From Henriciella sp. (GTDB lineage: Bacteria; Pseudomonadota; Alphaproteobacteria; Caulobacterales; Hyphomonadaceae), in assembly GCA_012960415.1 (NCBI GenBank), contig DUBH01000012.1, positions 5,324-38,841 on the forward strand: 33,518 nucleotides of DNA, given 5' to 3'. The translations under genes and the position numbers were made by a program. The notes under the pieces are model-generated. The model was not told where the DNA came from. It did not search any database and worked only from the letters and a program-made list of their open reading frames with translations. Below, one piece after another: positions 1-8,136 of this stretch; positions within the stretch are counted from its first letter, which is position 1, and each line of letters begins with the position of its first letter.

Positions 1-574
1 CCTTGGACAACTGGTCGAGACGTGAGGCGGCGTCACCCGTCGCCTGTGCCGCGCGCGCCTCTTCCATGACACGCGCGCGCTCGACATCATCGCGCCCTTG
101 CGCCTTGAACCCGCCAACGACGTTGATCGCCTGCGGCCGTAGGCCCACATGACCCATGACGGGTACGCCCCGCTCGACGAGGTGCTTGATCTGATGGGCC
201 GCATAGGTGCCGCTTTCGATCTTCACCGCCTGACAGCCGGTCTCCTTCATGATTCGCGACGCATTCAGAAAGGCCTGGTCCGCGCTCGTCTCATAGGAGC
301 CGAACGGCATGTCGACGACAACGAACGCCCTGTCTGATCCGCGCATCACGGCCTGCCCATGCAGGATCATCATCTCCATGGTGACCCCCACGGTCGAGGT
401 CAGGCCGTGCACCACCATGCCCACGCTGTCGCCCACTAGTAAGAGGTCGCAATAGGGATCCATGATCGCGGCCGTCGGCGCATCATAGGCAGTCAGGCAG
501 ACGAGCGGCTCGCCCTGCTTGGCGGACATGATATCGCGAACGGTCTTTCGTCTGACTTGGGATTGTGCGGACAC
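1..574 (-). CDS. panB: 3-methyl-2-oxobutanoate hydroxymethyltransferase, 3' end outside window
   Basis: Ketopantoate hydroxymethyltransferase transfers a hydroxymethyl group from 5,10-methylene-THF to 2-oxoisovalerate, the first step of pantothenate and CoA synthesis, in the cytoplasm. The minus strand reads an open frame from about 574 to the window edge with family hallmarks: LTAYDA near the start, GDSVGMVVHG (metal-binding Asp), DMPFGSYE, VKIE and GVPVMGHVGLRPQ. About 191 residues are visible; the C-terminal part is cut off by the window edge. No ATG precedes the conserved region in frame, so a GTG at 574 with a GGAG upstream is the likely start; an internal ATG would remove part of the N-terminus. 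Identity is secure; the exact start is less so. Confidence 0.93.
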   Translation of the reverse strand, partial: MSAQSQVRRKTVRDIMSAKQGEPLVCLTAYDAPTAAIMDPYCDLLLVGDSVGMVVHGLTSTVGVTMEMMILHGQAVMRGSDRAFVVVDMPFGSYETSADQAFLNASRIMKETGCQAVKIESGTYAAHQIKHLVERGVPVMGHVGLRPQAINVVGGFKAQGRDDVERARVMEEARAAQATGDAASRLDQLSK

Positions 575-684
575 GGGCGGCGTATCTCCATCAAAAGAAC
601 TGAACGCCCGTCTCCTAACAGAGCCAGTCGCTCAGCGCCACGCGCGAAACCGAAAGCATCACAGCGCAGCTTGAGATATGCGCC

Positions 685-1272
685 TCAGCCCATCCCAGCA
701 ATCACCGGCTGCCCGAACAGGGTTTCATGCAGGCCGAAAATCATCGCACCCCAGATGAGAAGCCCGATCAGCACGGCCAGAACATCCCCCTTCACCGACA
801 CCTTGGCGTCCGACGGCAGACCCGTATCCCCGCGCTTTTTCAGCATGATCCGGTCGAACACGGCATAGGCGAGAAAGCTGCCGAAAAGCAGGATCGAATT
901 GAGCTCCCCGTTGGCGAGAAGGTGGCCGAGCGCCCAGACCTTCACAGCTACCAGCATGGGATGTTTCAGCGTCTTCTTGATGTATCCGGCAGGCACATAG
1001 GCCGCGACCAGGATCGGCATCGCGATCAGCTGGATCAGGATATTCAGGTGGCCCGTCCAGACCGGAGGCTGCCAGATGATGGCTGCCGGACGCATCGCGC
1101 CATAGCCCCAGACGATCAGCACAAACCCTGCGATGGAAACGAGCGTGTAGAGCCCCTTGAACGGCCCCGCCCCCAGCTTCGCCTCGATCCGCTTTTCTGG
1201 CGCCCTCCTCCTCAGCGCCGAATAGATGTGCGCACCAAAAAACAGCGCGATCCCCGCCAGCATGTAGATCAT
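685..1272 (-). CDS. NnrU family integral membrane protein
   Basis: This is a 195-residue polytopic membrane protein with about five to six hydrophobic segments. It matches the NnrU family, which is related to plant 15-cis-zeta-carotene isomerase and named for a gene linked to nitrite and nitric oxide reduction. Diagnostic stretches are GAHIYSALRR near the N-terminus and KHPMLVAVKVWALGHLLANG in the middle, where the conserved His residues may bind haem. The start at 1272 is chosen because a GGGGAGG ribosome site lies just upstream and translation then opens directly with a membrane segment; the frame is open further upstream, but that extension is not membrane-like. The physiological role in this organism is unknown, and no denitrification genes are nearby. 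Confidence 0.85.
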   Translation of the reverse strand: MIYMLAGIALFFGAHIYSALRRRAPEKRIEAKLGAGPFKGLYTLVSIAGFVLIVWGYGAMRPAAIIWQPPVWTGHLNILIQLIAMPILVAAYVPAGYIKKTLKHPMLVAVKVWALGHLLANGELNSILLFGSFLAYAVFDRIMLKKRGDTGLPSDAKVSVKGDVLAVLIGLLIWGAMIFGLHETLFGQPVIAGMG

Positions 1273-1401
1273 GCCTGCCTCCCCTTTTCTGTCGTGGCAG
1301 AATGGCTCTAAAGCGCGGCGCCAGCAAGCGCATTTCCGATGCGGCAATTCGCTTGACGCCAGTGCTTGCACCCGTCCCCGGCGAGCGCCAAGAGTGACGC
1401 C

Positions 1402-2604
1402 ATGACAAAGACGGACACCCACGCCCTGATCGCAGGCGGCGGCATCGGCGGCCTCACCGCGGCGCTTTGCCTTGCACGCGCAGGCTGGTCGGTCGATGTC
1501 TATGAGGCGGCAGACGCTCTCACCGAAGTTGGCGCAGGCCTTCAGCTCAGCCCGAACGCGATGAAGGTCTTCGACACGCTCGGCCTGTCTGGCGACATCG
1601 CGGAACGAGGCTTTGCCCCAGAGGCGCTGGAGCTACGACTCGGCCAGTCGGGACGCCGCATCTTCTCGGTTCCGGTGAATCAGCGGGCAGACCGGGCATG
1701 GGGCGCGCCCTATATTCATATCCACCGCGCCGACCTTCTCGATATCCTGGCAGAGGCGGCGCAGGCGAACAGCTCCATCAACATCCATCTTGGCGCGAAA
1801 GCAGCGGGCTACGAAACGGATGGCTCGAACACGAGCCTCCTGTTTGAGGATGGCACGCGCGCGGCCGGGCAGCTGCTTCTCGGTGCGGACGGCCTCCACT
1901 CCACCCTGCGCAAGCAGATGCTGGGCGACGTCCCGGCCCGCTTCACCGGCAACCTCGCCTGGCGCTTCACGGTACCGCTGGAAAAGCTTGCCTCACCGCC
2001 CCCGCCCACCGCGTGCGTCTGGGCAGGACCTGGCCGCCACGCTGTCACCTATCGGCTACGCGGCGGCACGCTTGCCAATTTCGTCGGCATCGTTGAACGC
2101 CATGACTGGCAGGGCGAAAGCTGGACAGAACAAGGCACGAAAGCCGAGGCGCTCGGCGACTTTGAAGGTTGGGACGATACGCTGGCGGGACTCATTGAGG
2201 CCGCTGACAGCCATTATCGCTGGGCGCTGTTTGACCGCCTGCCGCTGAAAACATGGTGCGACAGTCGCGTCACCTTGCTCGGCGACGCCTGCCACCCCAT
2301 GCTGCCATTTCAGGCGCAAGGCGCAGCTCAAGCCATCGAAGACGCTTACGTGCTTGCCAACGAAGTGAAAGCAGGCGGCGATATCCCCGCCGCCCTTCGC
2401 CGCTACGAAACAACTCGAAAGCCGCGCACCTCCCGCATTCAGGCCGCCTCGCGCGCCAATATGAAGACCTTTCACATACGCTCACCCGTCGAACAGGCGG
2501 CGACCTACGGGCCCATGTGGTTCGCAGGCCAGCTCCTACCAGGCGTGGTCCGCTCACGCCTCGACTGGATTTACGGCCACGACGTTACAGCGATGGGTCG
2601 ATAA
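1402..2604 (+). CDS. FAD-dependent monooxygenase (UbiH / salicylate hydroxylase-like)
   Basis: A 400-residue group A flavoprotein hydroxylase that uses NAD(P)H and O2 to hydroxylate a small, probably aromatic, substrate in the cytoplasm. The N-terminal dinucleotide fold has AGGGIGG (residues 11-17) with the ribose-binding acid in VYEAA. The middle has LLGADGLHSTLR, the DG motif that contacts both FAD and NAD(P)H. The C-terminal part has LLGDACHPMLPFQAQGAAQAIEDA (split here as GDACHP and QGAAQAIEDA), the GD motif binding FAD. The ATG at 1402 is preferred over an upstream ATG at 1366 because the fold starts right after it. The gene ends tail-to-tail with the quinone oxidoreductase, overlapping by 20 bases. 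The substrate cannot be assigned. Confidence 0.87.
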   Translation: MTKTDTHALIAGGGIGGLTAALCLARAGWSVDVYEAADALTEVGAGLQLSPNAMKVFDTLGLSGDIAERGFAPEALELRLGQSGRRIFSVPVNQRADRAWGAPYIHIHRADLLDILAEAAQANSSINIHLGAKAAGYETDGSNTSLLFEDGTRAAGQLLLGADGLHSTLRKQMLGDVPARFTGNLAWRFTVPLEKLASPPPPTACVWAGPGRHAVTYRLRGGTLANFVGIVERHDWQGESWTEQGTKAEALGDFEGWDDTLAGLIEAADSHYRWALFDRLPLKTWCDSRVTLLGDACHPMLPFQAQGAAQAIEDAYVLANEVKAGGDIPAALRRYETTRKPRTSRIQAASRANMKTFHIRSPVEQAATYGPMWFAGQLLPGVVRSRLDWIYGHDVTAMGR

Positions 2605-3583
2605 TTACCCGGCCGACGACGCGGCGCTCTTCCATCTCGGCAAAGGCCTTGCGCCAGTCATCGAGGCTATAGACGCCGTGCGCATGCGGCGTGACCGACT
2701 TGTCCTCGATCAGTTTCCAGACCGCTTCCATATTCTCGCGGCCCTTCTCGGGGAACTGGCGGCCATATTCGCCCGCGCGCACGCCGACCACTGAGAAGCC
2801 CTTGATCAGCGGCATGTTCACTTTGACCTCCGGGATTCGCCCGGACGCAAAGCCCACCACCAGAAGCCGCCCGTCAAACGCGATGCAACGTACGCTCTCA
2901 TCGAACACATCCCCGCCCACAGGGTCATAGATCACATCGGCGCCGCCATCGGTAATCTCCTTCACCTTCTCGCGAAAGCCGCCGGTGTAATTGATGACCG
3001 CGTCTGGCGCGTATTTGTCATTGATGATTTGCAGCTTGTCATCCCGCGAAGCCGCCGCGATCACTTTCGCACCAAGGTGCTTGCCGAGATCGACCGCCGC
3101 GAGGCCCACGCCGCCTGCTGCCCCATGCACCAGCAGCCATTCGCCCGGCTGGATATTGGCTCGCCGTACCAGCGACACATAGGCTGTCAGATAGGCTGAC
3201 CCGACTGACGCAGCTGACGCGAAATCAAGGTGCTGAGGTATCTTCCTTACGGTCGCCGCGCTGTAAGTGTTGTACTCCGCGAACGCCCCGCCGAGACGGC
3301 TCGTCACGACCCGGTCACCCACGGCAAACCCGCTCACACCATCACCCAGCGCCGCGATTTCTCCAGACACATCGCCGCCCGGAATGAAAGGCAGGTCGGG
3401 CTTGTGCTGATAGCCACCCTGCGTCATCAAAAGATCAGGGAAACCAAGGCTTCCTGCCCGTATCTTGAGAAGTATTTCGCCCTCGCCCGGCTGAGGCACA
3501 GCAATCTCATTCAGCCGCACACCCTTATAGTTTTCGCCCAGTTCCACCACCTGAAGGGCTCTCATTTTCTGGGGCAGGCTCAT
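2585..3583 (-). CDS. NADPH:quinone oxidoreductase-type MDR enzyme
   Basis: A zinc-independent medium-chain dehydrogenase/reductase of about 332 residues, similar to quinone oxidoreductase and enoyl reductases, reducing quinones or activated double bonds with NADPH. It shows the GroES-like N-terminal fold (GFPDLLMTQGGYQ, PFIPGGDVSGEI, GDRVV) and a Rossmann domain with VHGAAGGVGLAAVDLGKHLGA. The zinc-ligand cysteines of true alcohol dehydrogenases are absent. The start at 3583 is chosen because a GAGG site lies six bases upstream; a GTG four codons earlier (3595) is the only alternative. It is convergent with the FAD monooxygenase and diverges from the prepilin peptidase gene. Natural substrate unknown. 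Confidence 0.9.
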   Translation of the reverse strand: MSLPQKMRALQVVELGENYKGVRLNEIAVPQPGEGEILLKIRAGSLGFPDLLMTQGGYQHKPDLPFIPGGDVSGEIAALGDGVSGFAVGDRVVTSRLGGAFAEYNTYSAATVRKIPQHLDFASAASVGSAYLTAYVSLVRRANIQPGEWLLVHGAAGGVGLAAVDLGKHLGAKVIAAASRDDKLQIINDKYAPDAVINYTGGFREKVKEITDGGADVIYDPVGGDVFDESVRCIAFDGRLLVVGFASGRIPEVKVNMPLIKGFSVVGVRAGEYGRQFPEKGRENMEAVWKLIEDKSVTPHAHGVYSLDDWRKAFAEMEERRVVGRVIIDPSL

Positions 3584-3723
3584 CGGTTTCCTCACGCTTT
3601 AACGGTTCTGGCACTTATCTAGAGACGTAACACTAACTCGGCCATGTTGACGCCGCGGCCGCTCTATAATTCATCCCGCATCACAAGCTGGGCTGCAGGT
3701 CGCCAAGGTCAGGAAAACCCGGT

Positions 3724-4284
3724 ATGGGCTGGCCGATGACGCGCGCCTTGCCTCTCTTGATTCACGGCCTTCTCGCCGCAGGCATTGGCGTCACAGCATG
3801 GCTATTCGCGCCGCCAGGCATGTTGCTCCTGACGCTTGCGATGGGGGCACTCCTCCTCACCCTCGCCAGCATCGACTGGCGTACCTTCATCCTGCCGGAT
3901 CCGCTGAACGCACTCCTCGCTCTGCTCGGCCTCCTGATGGTGTGGCAGAATGCGCGGCCGGACTGGCTGGACCATTTAATCGGCGGCGCTGCAGGCTATC
4001 TCGCCCTGCTCGCGGTCGAGCTCTTCTATCGCCATGTTCGCGGGATAGACGCGCTCGGCCGCGGAGATGCGAAGCTAGCGGGCGCGCTCGGCCTCTGGCT
4101 CGGCTGGCAGGGCCTGCCTTTCCTCTTCCTCATCGCAGCCGGATCGGGCCTCATCGCCGTCCTCATCTATTCGGGCCTGCTCCGCCGTAAGATCCCCGGC
4201 GACACCCCAATCCCCTTCGGCCCATGGATCGCCCTATCAGGCTGGGTCTGCTGGCTGGCACTGCCCTTATTCTTGCCGGCATAG
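3724..4284 (+). CDS. Prepilin peptidase, short form (A24 aspartic peptidase)
   Basis: A 186-residue membrane peptidase of the type IV prepilin/pseudopilin peptidase family, which cleaves the leader of pilins and pseudopilins at the inner membrane. It is nearly all membrane helices. The two catalytic aspartates are recognisable: D51 in ASIDWRTFILPD and D115 in LGRGDAKLAG. Their separation of 64 residues equals that known for PilD and TcpJ. The N-terminal methyltransferase domain with its cysteine motif is missing, so this is the short version, as in CpaA-like or some GspO proteins. An AGGA site precedes the ATG, and a TATAAT (3665-3670) lies about 55 bases upstream without a good -35. No pilin or secretion genes are adjacent, so the client system is unknown. 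Confidence 0.88.
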   Translation: MGWPMTRALPLLIHGLLAAGIGVTAWLFAPPGMLLLTLAMGALLLTLASIDWRTFILPDPLNALLALLGLLMVWQNARPDWLDHLIGGAAGYLALLAVELFYRHVRGIDALGRGDAKLAGALGLWLGWQGLPFLFLIAAGSGLIAVLIYSGLLRRKIPGDTPIPFGPWIALSGWVCWLALPLFLPA

Positions 4285-4358
4285 CCGGCCTTGGAACGCT
4301 CTGCCGCCGGAAACTGTTTTATCTTCTAAGCACCATGCCATTCAGAAAGGGCCAGGTC

Positions 4359-4598
4359 ATGAAGAACAGACAGGATGAAACCGCCCGCAAGGACACGCTC
4401 GACGAGAAGGCCAAACCAAAAACGACGCCGGCTATAGACGCCCAGATCGAGCAGAAAAAGGCCGAGCGCCGTTCAGGTGAGTTCCCACCGCCCCCCGCCC
4501 CGGAAGACAACGACATTGAACAGGCCGTCGAACGCAAGAGCTGGGACACGCTGAAAGCCGAGCCCATCAACCGCCGCAAAGACGCTAGTGAAGATTAA
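4359..4598 (+). CDS. Small hydrophilic protein of unknown function
   Basis: A 79-residue, highly charged protein without membrane segments or cysteines; I do not recognise the family. It is rich in Lys, Glu, Asp and Arg, contains a GEFPPPPAPED proline stretch in the middle, and is probably disordered. An in-frame ATG at 4335 would add eight residues; 4359 is chosen because AAAGGG lies about nine bases upstream. It follows the prepilin peptidase on the same strand by 74 bases and could share its transcript. No other gene occupies this stretch, which supports it being real, but there is no motif to support a function. Confidence 0.5.
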   Translation: MKNRQDETARKDTLDEKAKPKTTPAIDAQIEQKKAERRSGEFPPPPAPEDNDIEQAVERKSWDTLKAEPINRRKDASED

Positions 4599-4647
4599 CG
4601 CTTCAACCCGGAAATGTGGGACCGCTGGGGCGAGCCTCGCTGGCTCC

Positions 4648-5538
4648 CTAACAGAAGCGGACGCGGAATGACTTCATGGGAAGAAATGGCTCACGCTGGC
4701 CTTCTGTAAGCAGCCATGCATCTGTAATCTCAAGCAGCCCTGCCCCGCAAATGACCGTGGGCCGCCCTTCGCGCATGAAGATCACCTTGCCCACATCGCG
4801 GATCTCGCAGTGGACGTCCTCGACAACCTCAACATTCTCGATGATGAGCTCCTGCCCCTTTGACGTCCGGCAGCGTGCGCCGAGATAGGGCGAACCGACC
4901 GCATCGACGAGCCGCTGGATTTCCTCAGAGCTCCTTGACCAGTCGATGGCGTAGTCATCATCGTCCCGCCAGATCGAATAGGTCGCGTTGGCCTCTTTCT
5001 GGGGAACCCCGACAATCTCCTCACCAGCCACCATCCTGGCGGCGATGCTTTCGGCGAGATCACAATAGTTGCGATTATTCAGCTCGATCGCATCGGCAAT
5101 CTTGAGCGGATAGCTGACCGGGCTCGTCTGCTGCCCGATGATATGCCCTCGGTCATATTCGCTGGCGCCGAACAGGGCCGTGACGCCGATCTCTCTCTCA
5201 CCATTGATCAGCATATTCACCAGCGGCGCAAAGCCCCGGTAACGCGGCAAGGGTGAGTCATGGAACACAATCAGGCGCTCTACTGGATGATTGATGAGCC
5301 ACCGCCACGAAATCGCGAAAACATATACTTCGCCTCTCAGCGCCGGTTCAGACCCCCTGAAATCAAACGCAATACCCGCAGAGCGGCAGTGCTCTGCGAT
5401 CTCTTCGCTGAAATCATTCTCGATATTGGAGTCCTTGCCGATCACTACGCGTTCAATCACGCCAGGATAGGTCGAGGTCAGGCGGCGAAGGACCTCAAAG
5501 CCCTTCTGCGTCATGATGTAGAGTACGGCGCGGCTCAT
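4648..5538 (-). CDS. Formyltransferase-family protein (Fmt/ArnA-like fold)
   Basis: A 296-residue protein with the methionyl-tRNA/sugar formyltransferase fold, which normally transfers a formyl group from N10-formyl-THF to an amino group. The signature FHDSPLPRYRGFAPLVNMLING (in part: HDSPLPRYRG) and GVTALFGASEYDRGHIIGQ match the family; H93 and D129 are 36 residues apart, as are His108 and Asp144 of Fmt. The catalytic Asn two residues before the His is replaced by Val91, so standard chemistry is uncertain. It is too divergent from fmt to be the tRNA enzyme. Its neighbour is an OafA-type acyltransferase, so amino-sugar formylation in a surface polysaccharide is a reasonable inference. A GGAGG site precedes the ATG at 5538. 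Confidence 0.75.
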   Translation of the reverse strand: MSRAVLYIMTQKGFEVLRRLTSTYPGVIERVVIGKDSNIENDFSEEIAEHCRSAGIAFDFRGSEPALRGEVYVFAISWRWLINHPVERLIVFHDSPLPRYRGFAPLVNMLINGEREIGVTALFGASEYDRGHIIGQQTSPVSYPLKIADAIELNNRNYCDLAESIAARMVAGEEIVGVPQKEANATYSIWRDDDDYAIDWSRSSEEIQRLVDAVGSPYLGARCRTSKGQELIIENVEVVEDVHCEIRDVGKVIFMREGRPTVICGAGLLEITDAWLLTEGQREPFLPMKSFRVRFC

Positions 5539-5580
5539 CCTGTTCCCCTCCAGTCAATCAGCAAGTCTGGCCACCGATCG

Positions 5581-5601
5581 GCAGGCCTATTCCCACTCAA
5601 T
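5581..5601. repeat. Direct repeat copy 1, guaA 3'-end-like (putative att remnant)
   Basis: A 21-base sequence matching 7645-7666 in the same orientation apart from one missing base and one mismatch; the shared core is TATTCCCACTC. Read on the minus strand it gives Thr-Ile-Glu-Trp-Glu-stop, the typical C-terminus of GMP synthase, although no guaA gene is attached. The stop codon of the acyltransferase gene lies inside this repeat. It is best explained as an attachment-site copy left by an island that targets the guaA 3' end, but this is inference from a short match. Confidence 0.5.
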
Positions 5602-7524
5602 CGTGCAGAATTTGTTCTGCAAATCGTTCAGCAATTAGGGCTGCGAACAAAGGGCTTGGATGGTCATCGTCGCGATAAAGCGAGCTGCCATTCAAGGTGT
5701 TGCGACATTTGTCTTGTGTTTTACCACCACATACTAAATCGTCGGTCTTCAATACATCAACATTTCCATCGGCATCCAAGATGGAAAACATATTATTAAC
5801 CAGCTCATTGCTGTTTTTGTACACTTCGTACGAAGTATAAATTTCCGATTGATCGCGTACAAATTTGCTTACTCGTGCGACTCTTTGAGGGACATTCCAT
5901 CCCGCCTCAGGTATTTGATTTATAATTATCAGCCTTCTCTCTTGGGCAACTTCCTTCAAAAAATCTATAGTATGATCAATGACGTCTGCTTCACCCTCGA
6001 CGACAGTATTTTTTCCATCGGAACCGTATTCAACACCACCTTCTTGATTGTCAAACCGCGTGCCAACCAAGTTCAATCTCCAACGGGTCGAGATAATTAT
6101 TGTTGCGTCGGTCGTCTTAATGAAATCCCAATAATTTCGCTTATCAAGAAAACAATCCTGCTGATAAGGTTCCCTAGAAGTGCCGACAATTGGGAAGCAA
6201 CCATTGCTGATCAAAGTGAGGAGATGACCATCAACATTTTCGATGACGCTCCGAAACGCCGAACTCAGCGCTTCAGCATGTGAGTCGCCAATCAGAATAA
6301 AATTATGCTCACTCCCTAAACAGTCGTTGGCGAGCATCGACTTCAAATGTTCAGGATTCGCGGCCCCTTGAACGACACATCCGCTATCATCCCGCCACCC
6401 CTCAAATTCTTCGATAACAAGTCTACTCGGAACGGCACCCGTTTGACCGAGCATGCCGACGAACATGAATGCGGATACACCAGAAAGCGAAACTAGCAGT
6501 ATTTTCTTCGCTCTTGCTATATTCCTGTTTCGAAAAGGTTTTTCTATACAAATCCAACTGAACCAAGCCATTGAAATTGAAGCTAAGCTCAAAATAGCCA
6601 TGAGACCATCAGATGGGTGGTCAAGCATTCGGATCTTGCAAACGCGAATAAAGGCTGATGCCATAAATATGCTGAGTAGCTAATCAGGCCTACGCCGACC
6701 AATATCCTAATGCTTAGGAGTTTAGCAACAATCGTCTCTTTTCCCGCAGACATAACAACTAGAAATGTGCCCCCGACGGGAAGAAGCGCGTAGACGCTTG
6801 GGAATGGCGTGTTTTGGTCATACAGAAAGATAGAGAGTAGGATTGCGCCGAAACCAATCGTTGAAAGAAAGTTGCTCGTTTGAATGCCGCGTTTGTTGAC
6901 AATGAACGCCGCGATGCTTCCCGCAAACAGTTCCCACGCACGTGTCGGCGCCAGATAGAAATTTGCAGTGGGTGCGTTTCGCCAACCCCACTCGCTCAAA
7001 AGAAGACTGCATGCCGCGAGGATGACAATCATCCAAAATACGCGACCTTTCCCAAACCTCCACGCGAAAAATAGAAATAAGGGAAAGAAGATATAATACT
7101 GCTCTTCAACCGCCAACGTCCACGTATGGAGTAAAGGCTTCTCTTCGGCCGCAGCGGCAAAGTAGCCGCTTTCTTGCCAGAAAAAAATATTCGACCCGAA
7201 GAAACTGACGGCGATAAGGCTTTGCGAGAAATCTTTCAACTGACTGGGCAGCATCCACAGCCAAGCGAATGGAATGCAGACCAGCATAACGAAGAATAGC
7301 GCTGGCAGTATCCTGCGCGCACGTCGTTCGTAGAATCCAACCAGACTAAATTTCTGGTTCTCAATCTCATTGATCAAGATCGTAGTGATGAGGTAGCCGC
7401 TGATAACAAAGAATACGTCAACGCCTACATAACCACCGCTAAATACTTCAAAGCCGGCATGAAACAGTATGACAGGAATAACTGCGACGGCTCGCAGCCC
7501 GTCAATTTCGGCTCTGTACTTCAC
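5597..7524 (-). pseudogene. OafA/YrhL-type acyltransferase with C-terminal SGNH domain, split by a frameshift
   Basis: Two overlapping frames (7524-6589 and 6664-5597) join into one protein of about 642 residues, the usual size for a membrane acyltransferase 3 protein fused to an SGNH esterase domain. Such proteins O-acetylate LPS or other surface glycans. The N-terminal frame has KYRAEIDGLRAVAV, FFVISGYLI, FYERRARRILPAL, TLAVEEQYYIFFPL and ends near ISYSAYLWHQPLFAFAR. The second frame resumes at IRMLDHPSDG and carries WICIEKPFRN, then GDSHAEA and a closing DDDHPS (Ser, Asp and His of the SGNH site intact). Restoring one base near 6633-6637 repairs the gene, so it is a recent mutation or a sequence error. 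The GTG at 7524 is the likely start. Base composition is clearly more AT-rich than the flanks, suggesting transfer. Confidence 0.85.
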
Positions 7525-7529
7525 ACACG

Positions 7530-7539
7530 CCCCCCCCCC
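7530..7539 (-). repeat. Homopolymeric tract (ten G on the coding strand) at the acyltransferase ribosome site
   Basis: Ten consecutive C on the plus strand, that is ten G on the minus strand, end five bases before the probable GTG start of the acyltransferase (7524). The tract sits exactly where a Shine-Dalgarno sequence is expected. If translation starts instead at the ATG at 7554 or further upstream, the tract is inside the coding frame and a one-base change would switch the gene off. Such tracts are typical of phase-variable surface-modification genes in other bacteria; here this is only an inference. Confidence 0.6.
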
Positions 7540-7644
7540 TCGGCCAGTCAGCATTCGACTGTAATTCGAACCAGCATCGCGGGAAGACTTATGATTGAGA
7601 ACCCAAAGCCGCGCAATAATCAATTTGCCACGCCAGATCCTGAA

Positions 7645-7666
7645 GCAGGCCCTATTCCCACTCGAT
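7645..7666. repeat. Direct repeat copy 2, guaA 3'-end-like (putative att remnant)
   Basis: Partner of the repeat at 5581-5601, with the same orientation and the shared core TATTCCCACTC. The minus strand reads Ile-Ile-Glu-Trp-Glu-stop, again like the GMP synthase C-terminus, with no guaA coding sequence to its right. The two copies bracket the AT-richer acyltransferase gene almost exactly, as expected for attachment sites of an inserted segment. Confidence 0.5.
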
Positions 7667-8087
7667 GATGAAAGAACTGCAATTTTTGTATTGAATCAAT
7701 ACCTTGCAAAAAGCCTGTGGAAAACTACCGTCGCCGATTCCGGCAATATCATTCCGTAGGCAAATTGAATGATGCACGCATGACGTATCGTTGCAGTTGA
7801 CACGATTCCGGTGCACGGCCTGAGCGTAGCCGAATTACGGTGTCGGCTCCAGTTCGCCCTGACCTCAGCACTGCCGGACTGGGCTTAAGTAGCGGGACGC
7901 TCAACACAAAGCTCGGCAAGTTACATTTCATCGGACAGAAGCGCGCCTTGTCCGAGGGTTTGAAACATACCTCAAGCTACCAGCCCCCTGACCGACGCAC
8001 GCGCCGGATCGCGGTCCTCTCGCCGTTTAGCTTTCACGCGCCCCAAGCCTACATTACCATGTGGCGAACCACACACCAATCAGCCCC
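7667..8087. other. Intergenic stretch without recognisable gene
   Basis: About 420 bases between the second guaA-like repeat and the toxin-antitoxin promoter. Short open frames exist on both strands (for example 7840-8091 plus), but none has a ribosome site, domain or persuasive protein character. I see no hairpin with a T tract and no tRNA. It may be decayed island sequence. Confidence 0.5.
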
Positions 8088-8116
8088 TTGACTGTCAGAA
8101 ATACTTGCCCTATTTT
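8088..8116 (+). promoter_or_regulatory. Sigma70 promoter of the abiE operon
   Basis: TTGACT at 8088-8093 and TATTTT at 8111-8116 are separated by exactly 17 bases, a good -35/-10 pair. The predicted transcription start near 8122 leaves a short leader carrying AAAGGAG immediately before the antitoxin ATG at 8137. Confidence 0.7.
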
Positions 8117-8122
8117 CTGACA
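8093..8122. promoter_or_regulatory. Inverted repeat operator overlapping the abiE promoter
   Basis: Perfect 9-base arms TGTCAGAAA (8093-8101) and TTTCTGACA (8114-8122) with a 12-base spacer cover the end of the -35, the spacer and the -10. AbiEi antitoxins are known to bind inverted repeats in their own promoter, so this is the likely autoregulatory operator. The binding itself is inferred. Confidence 0.65.
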
Positions 8123-8136
8123 TAAAGGAGCCGGCT

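Noticed and set aside
725-1408. Long frames antisense or shifted to the NnrU and FAD monooxygenase genes
   Set aside because: High-GC codon-position shadows with Arg/Pro/Ala-rich translations and no motifs.
685-1422. Longer start for the NnrU-family gene at 1422
   Set aside because: The extra 50 residues overlap the start of the FAD monooxygenase gene and are not membrane-like; a ribosome site supports 1272.
3648-3670. TTGACG and TATAAT upstream of the prepilin peptidase gene as a promoter
   Set aside because: The two boxes are only about 12 bases apart, too close for sigma70; the TATAAT alone is mentioned under the gene.
7840-8091. 83-codon plus-strand frame before abiEi
   Set aside because: No ribosome site, no domain, and it runs into the mapped promoter.
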